From the NCBI GenBank assembly GCA_002395835.1, contig DGVD01000014.1, positions 1-11,768 of the forward strand: a stretch of DNA of 11,768 nt, read 5' to 3'. Of this stretch, positions 6,064 to 11,768 are shown in pieces; within the stretch, counting starts at the first letter, position 1, and each line of letters starts with the position of its first letter. The position numbers were made by a program, and so were the translations under genes. The notes under the pieces were generated by a model. It was not told where the DNA came from, did no database searches, and saw only the letters and a list, made by a program, of their open reading frames with translations. Origin of the DNA: Bacteroidales bacterium UBA4293. GTDB taxonomy: Bacteria > Bacteroidota > Bacteroidia > Bacteroidales > Bacteroidaceae.

Positions 6064-7572
6064 TTAATCTAAATTTAGCTCTATCCCCAATATCTTTTGA
6101 ATCTCTGCCAGGGTCTTGTCTATTTCATGATCTAGAGCTGCACGTTTCTTGTAGTAATCGGCTAACAGTTCTGCTGGGGGAAGAATTTCTTCTTCATCCT
6201 TCGGGAACTTACACTGGTCAAAGTTGCAGTCCATGTCTAGCAATTGCTTTGCAGTGAAGCAGCGTGACTTCTCATCGTTGGTTTCCGAATCTATTATTTC
6301 ATGCCGGTTATTCCACCAGTCTAGGATAGGTTGGCAGTGCTCAGCACGCATGGGTTTTGTCTTGGAGAAATGCTTGTAACCTTCTGGCATGTCTAGCCTA
6401 TAGAACCACGTTTCTTTAGTACTGAACCCTTCTTCTGCACCTTCTGCCTTTTCATTGTTGAAGAACAGAATGTTGGTTGCTATACTGGTATAGGGTGAGA
6501 AAACGCTACCCGGTAAACGAATGATCGTATGAAGATTGAAATCTCTAAGCAGCTTTTCCTTTATGTTTAGCTTGGCATTGTCAGTACCAAACAGGAAACC
6601 ATCGGGCAAAATCACTGCAGCACGTCCATTCTCTGCCAAGCGGTACATGATAAGAACCATGAACAAATCGGCTGTTTCACTGGAGCTTAAATCGGATGGG
6701 AAGTGTTGTTTAATTTCATTCTTTTCACTACCTCCGTATGGGGGATTCATTAAGACTACATTAAACTTGTCTTCGTCTGTGTAGTTGAGCACATCCTTTG
6801 TCAGTGAATTATCGTGCATCACACGGGGTGAATCTATATCGTGCAGGAGCATGTTGGTGACACACAGCATATAAGGAAACTGCTTTTTCTCTATACCGTA
6901 GATAGATTTAGCGTATTCCTCTTTATCTTCTGCCGTCTGCACTTTCTTATCCAGGGCTTTCAGCCAACTGGTAATAAATCCTCCCGTACCACAGGCAAAG
7001 TCGGCCATCTTCTCTCCTACTTGCGGATTTATCACTTCTGCCATGAAATCGGTTAAGGCACGAGGGGTATAGAACTCACCAGCTGAACCAGCCGACTGCA
7101 TTTCTTTCAGAATAGATTCATAGATTTCTCCGAAAGCATGGCTTTCTTCATAATCACCCAAGTCGAGCTGGTCAATCACATTGATAACCTGACGCAGTAA
7201 AACACCATCCTTCATGTATTGGTTGGCATCCTCAAAAGTAGTACGCACAATGGCACTACGCATAGGAGTAGCTGGAGTAACCTCCAGACTTTTCAAGGTA
7301 GGGAAAAGAGTATCATTGACGAACTTCAAAAGATTATCTGCAGTGAGCGCTTCACCATCCCCTTTGTCTTTTGCCCAGTTGCGCCACCGACAATTTTCAG
7401 GAATAAAAGATGTGTAGTTATCCTCGGTAAATTCCCAGTCGTTTTCTTTCTCATCGTAAACTTTCAAAAACAACATCCACGCTATTTGCTCAATGCGCTG
7501 GGCATCACCATTGATACCGGCATCGTTGCGCATGATGTTACGTATACTCTTTACAAAATTGTTCAGTGCCAT
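6064..7572 (-). CDS. hsdM: type I restriction-modification DNA methyltransferase subunit HsdM
   Basis: N6-adenine methyltransferase subunit, 502 aa, that with HsdS forms the M2S methylase. An N-terminal helical HsdM_N domain covers about 1-135. The catalytic domain begins near 150 with GEFYTPR (165-171), then the SAM-binding motif I DFACGTGG (191-198) and the catalytic motif IV NPPY (276-279). The C-terminal ~80 residues form a helical tail (ending EIQKILGIEL) that usually contacts HsdS. Length is normal for the family and both motifs are intact, so activity is expected. The ATG at 7572 follows the hsdR stop by 6 bases. Confidence 0.97.
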   Translation of the reverse strand: MALNNFVKSIRNIMRNDAGINGDAQRIEQIAWMLFLKVYDEKENDWEFTEDNYTSFIPENCRWRNWAKDKGDGEALTADNLLKFVNDTLFPTLKSLEVTPATPMRSAIVRTTFEDANQYMKDGVLLRQVINVIDQLDLGDYEESHAFGEIYESILKEMQSAGSAGEFYTPRALTDFMAEVINPQVGEKMADFACGTGGFITSWLKALDKKVQTAEDKEEYAKSIYGIEKKQFPYMLCVTNMLLHDIDSPRVMHDNSLTKDVLNYTDEDKFNVVLMNPPYGGSEKNEIKQHFPSDLSSSETADLFMVLIMYRLAENGRAAVILPDGFLFGTDNAKLNIKEKLLRDFNLHTIIRLPGSVFSPYTSIATNILFFNNEKAEGAEEGFSTKETWFYRLDMPEGYKHFSKTKPMRAEHCQPILDWWNNRHEIIDSETNDEKSRCFTAKQLLDMDCNFDQCKFPKDEEEILPPAELLADYYKKRAALDHEIDKTLAEIQKILGIELNLD

Positions 7573-7578
7573 ATATGA

Positions 7579-9918
7579 TTATACTATATTGCTATATATT
7601 AATTTTTCAAGCTCTTTCACAGCAGAAAAATACTGCTGATTTCCGCCAAAGTATTTTGCTATATTGGCTGGAGAACCCATCTGTCGGAATGGGTCTAGAC
7701 GCAGAACTGCCCTGTTCTCCAACTGTGTAATTCCATCATTGGCATATTTATCTAGCAGTGCTTCCAGCACTTTTCGTGCTTCTGCTCCGTACTTATTAAA
7801 TACGTCACGTTTCTTTACATTCTCTGCACGTTCACGTCTTGTAAGTGGCTTCTTCCCATACGCTATGTGGCAAATGAAATCAAAGTCATCCACACCATCC
7901 ATGCCCCTATCATGTTTTAACGCTTGAAGGTCGATACCACTTTCACGGAGCAAATCTGTTATTTCTGCTTTCTTTTCTGCAGCATTCCACTTGCTGATGA
8001 AATCATCCAGGTTAGCGTAAGTATCATTGATGTTCTTACGGGTGTAGTCTGTAATGCTCTCTGTACGAAGAAGTTTGCCATTAGAATCATATACAGAAAC
8101 TACCTTGTTTATTACTTCTACCTTACAGCCATCCTTATCCACTATAGGTTTAGGTGGACGTGGGGGTTCTGGTTCACTTACACCTGAACCATCTTCGCCT
8201 TGTTCTGAATAATCTTTAACCTTACCTTTCACGTAATTTTCATCTACCTCTATTGGGCCATCCCATTGTGGGTCGGCAAACAAGCGGGTGATGTTACGGA
8301 AATCCATTATTGTGAAATGGGTTTTCCCTTCTTTTTCACGAATTCTAGTACCACGTCCTACTATCTGCTTAAATTCCGTCATGGAGTTGATGCGCTGGTC
8401 TAGTACAATGAGTTTCACCATCTTGCAGTCTACTCCAGTGGAAAGAAGTTTGCTGGTAGTGGCAATAACAGGATACTTTGATGCCACAGAAATAAAGTAA
8501 TCCAGCTTGGACTGTCCGTAAGGGTCGCTTCCAGTAATGCGCACCACATAGTCTGGATTCTTCTTACACATGTCGGAATTTTCATTCACCAGAGCAGTAC
8601 GCATGCGGTCAGCATGTTCCTCATCAGCACAGAAAACAATGGTTTTAGCCATTCTATCTGTACTTTTCAGGTACTGGGTTATTTCATGGGCCACCTCTCT
8701 AATTCGGTCTTCTATGATGATGTTATAATCATAGTCAGAATTATTGTAGATTCTATCTTCTATGAGATTTCCATAAATATCTCTTTGGCCATCTGTAGGC
8801 CTCCATTCATCCCCTATATTGGTAGTAACGTTCACTACCTTAAAGGGAGCCAAGAAACCATCTTCTATTCCTTCCTTTAAGCTATAGGTATAAATAGGGT
8901 CACCAAAATAACTGATGCTAGACTGGTATTTTGTTTCTTTAGGGGTAGCAGTCATACCTAGCTGAATAGCCCCATTAAAGTAATCCAGAATTTCACGCCA
9001 GTTGCTATCATCCTTTGCGCTACCTCTGTGGCACTCATCCACAATGACCATATCAAAGAATTCCGGCTTGAACAGTTCCTTATAGTTTGGTTTACCACCT
9101 TGACCTATAAGTTGCTGATAAAGGGCAAAGTAAACCTCATAGGCTGTAATTCCAGTTCCCAAATCCTGCTGGTAGTTTACCTTATGAATGGTTTTATTCA
9201 GAGGCTTAAAATCTTGTTGTATGGATTGATCTACTAGAACGTTTCTGTCTGCCAGATACAATACTTTCTTTACAAGACCCGCTTTCAGCAAACGATAAAC
9301 TATCTGGAAAGCAGTATAGGTTTTACCCGTACCCGTAGCCATAACCAGCAAAAGACGGTTTTTCCCCTGAGCTACAGCATTGACTGTACGGTTTACAGCA
9401 TTTCGTTGGTAATAACGAGGTGGAAAAATATCCTGTCCAGTGCAGTAAGGCTGGTCAATGATTTTCATTTCTTCATCAGAAATGCCAGCTCCACCATTGC
9501 TTTCAGTAAGGAAACGATGGTACAGTTCATCTTTCGTTGGGAAAGCGTCCATCGGTAAAGTACGTTCCTTGCCCGTTAGGAAATCGTATTCTTGAAAACC
9601 CATTCCGTTAGAACTGAAAGCGAAAGGCACATCCATCATGTGAGCATATTCCTTAGCCTGCTGCATTCCGAAAGCCACTGTGTGGTTAGCATCTTTAGCT
9701 TCCACAATAGCTATGGGAGTAGCACGGTTATAATAAAGCACATAATCAGCATACTTAGGTTTACCACGAGCCACCAGATTACCCTTCAAGTTGATTTTAC
9801 CATCGGTAATTTTAGTTTCCATGGTTATGTCATTCACCGTCCATCCTTTATTCAAGATAGAGGGAGTAATATAGCGTAGTTTAATGTCTTCCTCGGACAA
9901 TGACAAGATATTATCCAT
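7579..9918 (-). CDS. hsdR: type I restriction endonuclease subunit HsdR
   Basis: ATP-dependent translocase and nuclease subunit, 779 aa from the ATG at 9918. The N-terminal PD-(D/E)xK nuclease shows Asp58, Glu73-Ala-Lys75 and a QxxxY motif (Gln87, Tyr91). The SF2 helicase motor has Gln171 (Q-motif region), Walker A ATGTGKT (194-200), Walker B DECH (294-297), motif III TAT (323-325) and motif VI QIVGRGTR (518-525). The C-terminal ~150 residues are a helical region for binding the methylase. All key residues are intact. The size is nearer to EcoAI-type HsdR (about 800 aa) than to the larger EcoKI and EcoR124 proteins, so family IB-like is my guess. A TTG at 9960 would extend the frame by 14 codons but overlaps the promoter -7 box, so the ATG is chosen. 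First gene of the operon. Confidence 0.96.
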   Translation of the reverse strand: MDNILSLSEEDIKLRYITPSILNKGWTVNDITMETKITDGKINLKGNLVARGKPKYADYVLYYNRATPIAIVEAKDANHTVAFGMQQAKEYAHMMDVPFAFSSNGMGFQEYDFLTGKERTLPMDAFPTKDELYHRFLTESNGGAGISDEEMKIIDQPYCTGQDIFPPRYYQRNAVNRTVNAVAQGKNRLLLVMATGTGKTYTAFQIVYRLLKAGLVKKVLYLADRNVLVDQSIQQDFKPLNKTIHKVNYQQDLGTGITAYEVYFALYQQLIGQGGKPNYKELFKPEFFDMVIVDECHRGSAKDDSNWREILDYFNGAIQLGMTATPKETKYQSSISYFGDPIYTYSLKEGIEDGFLAPFKVVNVTTNIGDEWRPTDGQRDIYGNLIEDRIYNNSDYDYNIIIEDRIREVAHEITQYLKSTDRMAKTIVFCADEEHADRMRTALVNENSDMCKKNPDYVVRITGSDPYGQSKLDYFISVASKYPVIATTSKLLSTGVDCKMVKLIVLDQRINSMTEFKQIVGRGTRIREKEGKTHFTIMDFRNITRLFADPQWDGPIEVDENYVKGKVKDYSEQGEDGSGVSEPEPPRPPKPIVDKDGCKVEVINKVVSVYDSNGKLLRTESITDYTRKNINDTYANLDDFISKWNAAEKKAEITDLLRESGIDLQALKHDRGMDGVDDFDFICHIAYGKKPLTRRERAENVKKRDVFNKYGAEARKVLEALLDKYANDGITQLENRAVLRLDPFRQMGSPANIAKYFGGNQQYFSAVKELEKLIYSNIV

Positions 9919-9957
9919 ACGCAACTTCCGATAAGTGTATATTATGGGAATATAGCA

Positions 9958-9987
9958 CAAAGATACTATAAATCTCTAAAATACAAA
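9958..9987 (-). promoter_or_regulatory. hsd operon promoter
   Basis: On the minus strand TTTG (9987-9984), an 18-base spacer and TATCTTTG (9965-9958) fit the Bacteroidetes promoter pattern. The predicted start near 9951 leaves a leader of roughly 33 bases before the hsdR ATG. It is not part of the invertible region, so operon transcription should be independent of hsdS orientation. Confidence 0.65.
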
Positions 9988-10060
9988 CGGAATTGTTAAA
10001 AATTAAAATAAAAAAAGATTCCTTCCGGGCATATACTAAATAAAATACTTCGATAAAATA

Positions 10061-10096
10061 GCAAAAAACAGCCCTCCCATGAAAGGAAGAGCTGTT
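10061..10096 (-). terminator. intrinsic terminator, minus strand, upstream of the hsd promoter
   Basis: On the minus strand aacagctcttcc (10096-10085) pairs with gggagggctgtt (10078-10067) in a 12-bp stem with two G-U pairs, and six U follow directly with the stem (10068-10063). It would insulate the hsd operon from transcription coming from the right. Confidence 0.7.
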
Positions 10097-10153
10097 CCCC
10101 TGAAAGGGATTGGCCGGAAACCTTCTTGGATTCTTATTTTGTAAGAATACTCA
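10061..10153 (-). ncRNA. candidate small RNA (about 90 nt) with own promoter and terminator
   Basis: The promoter at 10161-10191 and the terminator at 10061-10096 enclose a stretch with no gene. The predicted RNA would start near 10153, carry a 7-bp hairpin (10130-10148), a short CCCTTTCAGGG hairpin (10098-10108) and the terminal stem-loop. It could be an independent small RNA or a long, attenuated leader for the hsd operon if some polymerases read through. I recognise no known family, and expression is not shown by the sequence. Confidence 0.35.
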
Positions 10154-10160
10154 GATATTG

Positions 10161-10191
10161 CAAAGATAAGGAAAGTTTTGAAGATTGCAAA
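10161..10191 (-). promoter_or_regulatory. second Bacteroidetes-type promoter, minus strand
   Basis: On the minus strand TTTG (10191-10188), a 19-base spacer and TATCTTTG (10168-10161) match the consensus, including the preferred spacing. The -33 element lies within the U-tract of the upstream terminator. It points at the candidate short RNA and, beyond the terminator, at hsdR. Confidence 0.6.
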
Positions 10192-10224
10192 AAAACAGCC
10201 CTGTTTCAAAAAACAGAGCTGTTT
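10189..10224 (-). terminator. intrinsic terminator, minus strand
   Basis: On the minus strand aaacagctctgttt (10224-10211) pairs over 14 bases with aaacagggctgttt (10206-10193), with one G-U pair and a 4-base loop, and the tail is a run of seven U (10195-10189). On the plus strand the same structure has a C-A mismatch and no U-run, so it works best for minus-strand transcripts, such as antisense read-through from the gene at 10733-11494. Confidence 0.75.
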
Positions 10225-10314
10225 GAAACATAAGTCCACTCTCACCGAGGAGGGGCCTGCATCATTGCCTGAAAGATTTATTTCATTAAGAGCTGAATTT
10301 ATGAAAAATCTTTG

Positions 10315-10322
10315 TAATTTTG
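10315..10322 (+). promoter_or_regulatory. possible -7 box for the DUF2442-type gene
   Basis: TAATTTTG fits TAnnTTTG and lies 18 bases before the ATG at 10341, giving a very short leader. No convincing TTTG element is seen about 19 bases upstream, so the call is weak. Confidence 0.35.
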
Positions 10323-10340
10323 AAGCAGAAAAGGTGCTAC

Positions 10341-10592
10341 ATGGAGAGACTTTACATCATCAAAGCTGAAGACAAGGGCAATCTTACTGTTTGCCTCACA
10401 TTCAGCGATAATACTGTACAAACGGTGGACATCGGTGAGTTTATCCGACGTCATCCTCACCCTCAGTACAATAAATATCTGGATCCACGGAAATTTAACC
10501 GCTTTACCCTGGAAAACGGCAACATCGTTTGGGGTAAGAATTGGGATTTGATTTTCCCTGTGGAGGATCTACATTCAGGTAGTGTAGTATAA
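10341..10592 (+). CDS. small DUF2442-family protein
   Basis: An 83-aa soluble protein resembling the DUF2442 family: a beta-rich fold of the form (u)LxVxFSDNTVQTVDIGEFI, a DPRKFNRFTLENGNIVWG strand pair and the closing WDLIFPVEDLHSG. The molecular role of the family is unknown; members often pair with a DUF4160 protein in small two-gene units, but I see no such partner in the 350 bases upstream. The ATG at 10341 is chosen over an in-frame TTG at 10320, which falls inside the promoter-like box. It is a single plus-strand gene in a region otherwise read from the minus strand, followed by the REPIN-like palindrome. Confidence 0.75.
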   Translation: MERLYIIKAEDKGNLTVCLTFSDNTVQTVDIGEFIRRHPHPQYNKYLDPRKFNRFTLENGNIVWGKNWDLIFPVEDLHSGSVV

Positions 10593-10615
10593 TTAGAACT
10601 TAACACCAAAAGCCC

Positions 10616-10715
10616 AAGGTGACACGGGGACAGGTCCCTTGTAACGTAAAGTATAGTTCGATATTTTAGCAATATTGCTGCTTACGTTACAAGGGACCTG
10701 TCCCCATGTCACCTT
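10616..10715. repeat. REPIN/MITE-like large palindrome between convergent genes
   Basis: The 34-base arm at 10616-10649 and that at 10682-10715 are inverted copies with one mismatch (C at 10624, A at 10706 opposite). Each arm contains the smaller palindrome GGGAC-AG-GTCCC. The 32-base centre includes the palindrome gcaatattgc (10669-10678). Two inverted REP units in about 100 bp is the form of a REPIN, non-autonomous elements moved by RAYT (Y1) transposases; no transposase gene is present in the window. It lies between the 3' ends of two convergent genes and could also act as a bidirectional terminator. Confidence 0.7.
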
Positions 10716-10732
10716 TGATAAATGAGAATTTA

Positions 10733-11494
10733 TTATTCTTTGTCTCCCATCATATGAATTCTGGAAAACTCTTTCTTAAAAGGAGAAACATCCTCTTCTG
10801 ATAATATACCTTGATTGTATCTGTGCTTGATTTCACCTACGAAGTACATATAATAATCATCGTGCTTCATTGAAGCCACAATCCGAGGAATAGCTTTGTG
10901 TGCTTCCGGAGAGAAGTCTTTATACCATCTGCCGTGCCGCAAACAGTCTGACACGATTCTCTGGGCGCTTTTGACCTGCCCGGTTTCATACAATTCAGAT
11001 GCCCTGAGAATATATGCATTCCAGTCAGTTACGGCAAACATCGAAAGGTTGTTGGTGATGTAATCAATGATATCAGTCGCCTTGGCAGATCGAGCGATGA
11101 CCCTATTGTTCGGATCCACCAAAACGATATCCGGGTAAGATGAAACCCCCATTTTCCGCTCAATCCCAACCTGACCTTTCATCTTTGACACAATCATCAG
11201 AGCGCGGCCATAGTCAGGGTTGAAATTATTGAAATAAGGCTTCAGCGAATCGGAAAACGTTAATGCGAAATACTCTGGATTCGCATCCAGAACAGACTGC
11301 CTGTCAACAGGCGCGGTATTATATCCAAAATACAGAATTGTGTACAATACGTCGTCATTGGACAAGCGGGAAAGCTTTCTCTGCCCGCTGACAGGATATC
11401 TGATGTCTGGGACTCTCTCACCAACTGGAACCTGTGCATTACCGACAATCGGGAGAAGAAACAATATCACCAATAACGTTGAAAGTTTTCGCAT
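10733..11494 (-). CDS. secreted thioredoxin-fold-like protein without CxxC
   Basis: A 253-aa protein with a classical signal peptide (MRKL, hydrophobic core about 5-16, likely cleavage after GNA at 18-20), so exported to the periplasm or surface. Residues about 25-145 have the order of a thioredoxin-like/AhpC-TSA domain: VGERVPDIRYP, a strand LYTILYFGYNTAP where a CxxC motif would normally sit, a helix, the strand RALMIVSKM, and SYPDIVLVDPNNRVIARS, in which Pro121 corresponds to the cis-Pro. There is no cysteine at the active-site position and only one in the whole protein (VSDCLRHG), so thiol-disulfide exchange is unlikely. The last ~100 residues are helical, TPR-like in appearance. A binding or scaffold role is possible; no specific function is known to me. 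It starts 12 bases after the aldo/keto reductase remnant on the same strand. Confidence 0.75.
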   Translation of the reverse strand: MRKLSTLLVILFLLPIVGNAQVPVGERVPDIRYPVSGQRKLSRLSNDDVLYTILYFGYNTAPVDRQSVLDANPEYFALTFSDSLKPYFNNFNPDYGRALMIVSKMKGQVGIERKMGVSSYPDIVLVDPNNRVIARSAKATDIIDYITNNLSMFAVTDWNAYILRASELYETGQVKSAQRIVSDCLRHGRWYKDFSPEAHKAIPRIVASMKHDDYYMYFVGEIKHRYNQGILSEEDVSPFKKEFSRIHMMGDKE

Positions 11495-11506
11495 ATAAAC
11501 TCCTAT

Positions 11507-11768
11507 TTATCTGTCTGTTACTTTATATGTCAAGGCATCCGACGGCCATCCTGTCACATTGTGACCCGTATCGAGCCGTTGGATGACTTGCAGGTCATCA
11601 TCAGAGAGGGTAAAGTCGAAAAGATCGATGTTTTCCTGCATCCGCTCCTTGTGGGTGGTCTTTGGAATGACGATGATGCTTCGATAACCCACACTGACGG
11701 CATCTTCAACCACCCGTTGGGTCTCCCGTTCCGGTATGTCATAGACGCCAATGCCCAATATCGGCATC
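11507..11768 (-). pseudogene. aldo/keto reductase remnant with internal deletion (clipped by window edge)
   Basis: The visible 86 residues begin with the N-terminal strand of an aldo/keto reductase (MPILGIGVYDIPERET...VSVGYR) and go straight into its C-terminal segment (IVIPKTTHKERMQENIDLFDF, then LSDDDLQVIQRLDTG). In intact enzymes of about 280 aa these parts are separated by roughly 180 residues that hold the catalytic Asp, Tyr, Lys and His and most of the barrel. The joint is near 11675-11685 and stays in frame. The product cannot be an active NADPH-dependent reductase, so this is a deletion pseudogene. A few more N-terminal residues are probably beyond the window. Confidence 0.8.

Larger units (their letters stand above)
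9919..10340. other. gene-free regulatory region upstream of hsdR
   Basis: About 420 bases with no credible gene; open frames here cross the hairpins and promoters. It holds, from left to right, the hsdR leader, the hsd promoter, an intrinsic terminator (10061-10096), a small CCCT/AGGG hairpin (10098-10108), a 7-bp hairpin (10130-10148), a second minus-strand promoter, a second terminator (10189-10224), an unremarkable stretch (10225-10314) and a plus-strand promoter-like box before the small gene at 10341. Confidence 0.7.

Noticed and set aside
9919..9960. hsdR starting at the TTG at 9960
   Set aside because: That codon overlaps the -7 promoter box, so it would not be in the transcript; the ATG at 9918 fits the family start better.
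10193..10224. Terminal inverted repeat of an insertion sequence
   Set aside because: The structure is a single hairpin with a U-tract on the minus strand, without a transposase or a matching distant copy in inverted orientation.
10036..10369. Small proteins encoded on either strand in the region before 10341
   Set aside because: The open frames cross terminator hairpins and promoter boxes, have no recognisable protein features and are of low complexity.
1..11768. CRISPR array or tRNA/rRNA genes
   Set aside because: No regularly spaced repeats and no cloverleaf or rRNA-like segments were seen.

Overview
The window looks like a chromosomal segment of a Bacteroidales bacterium (Bacteroides, Phocaeicola or Parabacteroides type). 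The reasons are AT-rich DNA, weak or absent Shine-Dalgarno sequences, and several copies of the Bacteroidetes promoter pattern: a -7 box TAnnTTTG preceded about 18-19 bases earlier by TTTG. No species call is possible from sequence reading alone.

The main content (about 215-9990) is a phase-variable type I restriction-modification locus. One minus-strand operon runs hsdR (restriction/translocation), hsdM (N6-adenine methyltransferase), a RhuM/antirepressor-like DNA-binding protein, a Doc-type Fic-fold protein, and hsdS (specificity). A promoter sits just before hsdR. Downstream of hsdS, in opposite orientation and with no start or promoter of their own, lie two silent hsdS pieces: a TRD1+TRD2 pair (1090-2475) and an extra lone TRD2 (2457-3056). 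Three nested inverted-repeat pairs connect the silent pieces to the expressed gene: 54 bp with one mismatch (1089-1142 / 4320-4373), 23 bp exact (1876-1898 / 3558-3580) and 20 bp exact (2456-2475 / 3544-3563). All keep the reading frame. A tyrosine recombinase gene (215-1018) borders the array. Two TRD1 and three TRD2 modules give up to six HsdS proteins, all reachable by serial inversions, so a clonal population should carry several methylomes. The Doc-like gene and its DNA-binding partner sit between hsdM and hsdS and may form an embedded toxin-type module.

To the left (1-214) are a degraded REP/RAYT-like motif, a minus-strand intrinsic terminator and a strong minus-strand promoter only about 45 bases upstream of that terminator. 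To the right (9960-10340) is a gene-free stretch with the hsd promoter, two further minus-strand terminators of related sequence and a second promoter between them. Both promoter-terminator pairs could make short RNAs of about 70-95 nt or act as attenuated leaders.

The right end (10341-11768) holds a small DUF2442-type protein on the plus strand, a 100-bp REPIN-like palindrome, a secreted thioredoxin-fold-like protein without redox cysteines on the minus strand, and an aldo/keto reductase remnant in which the N-terminal strand is joined in frame to the C-terminal segment, with the catalytic core missing.
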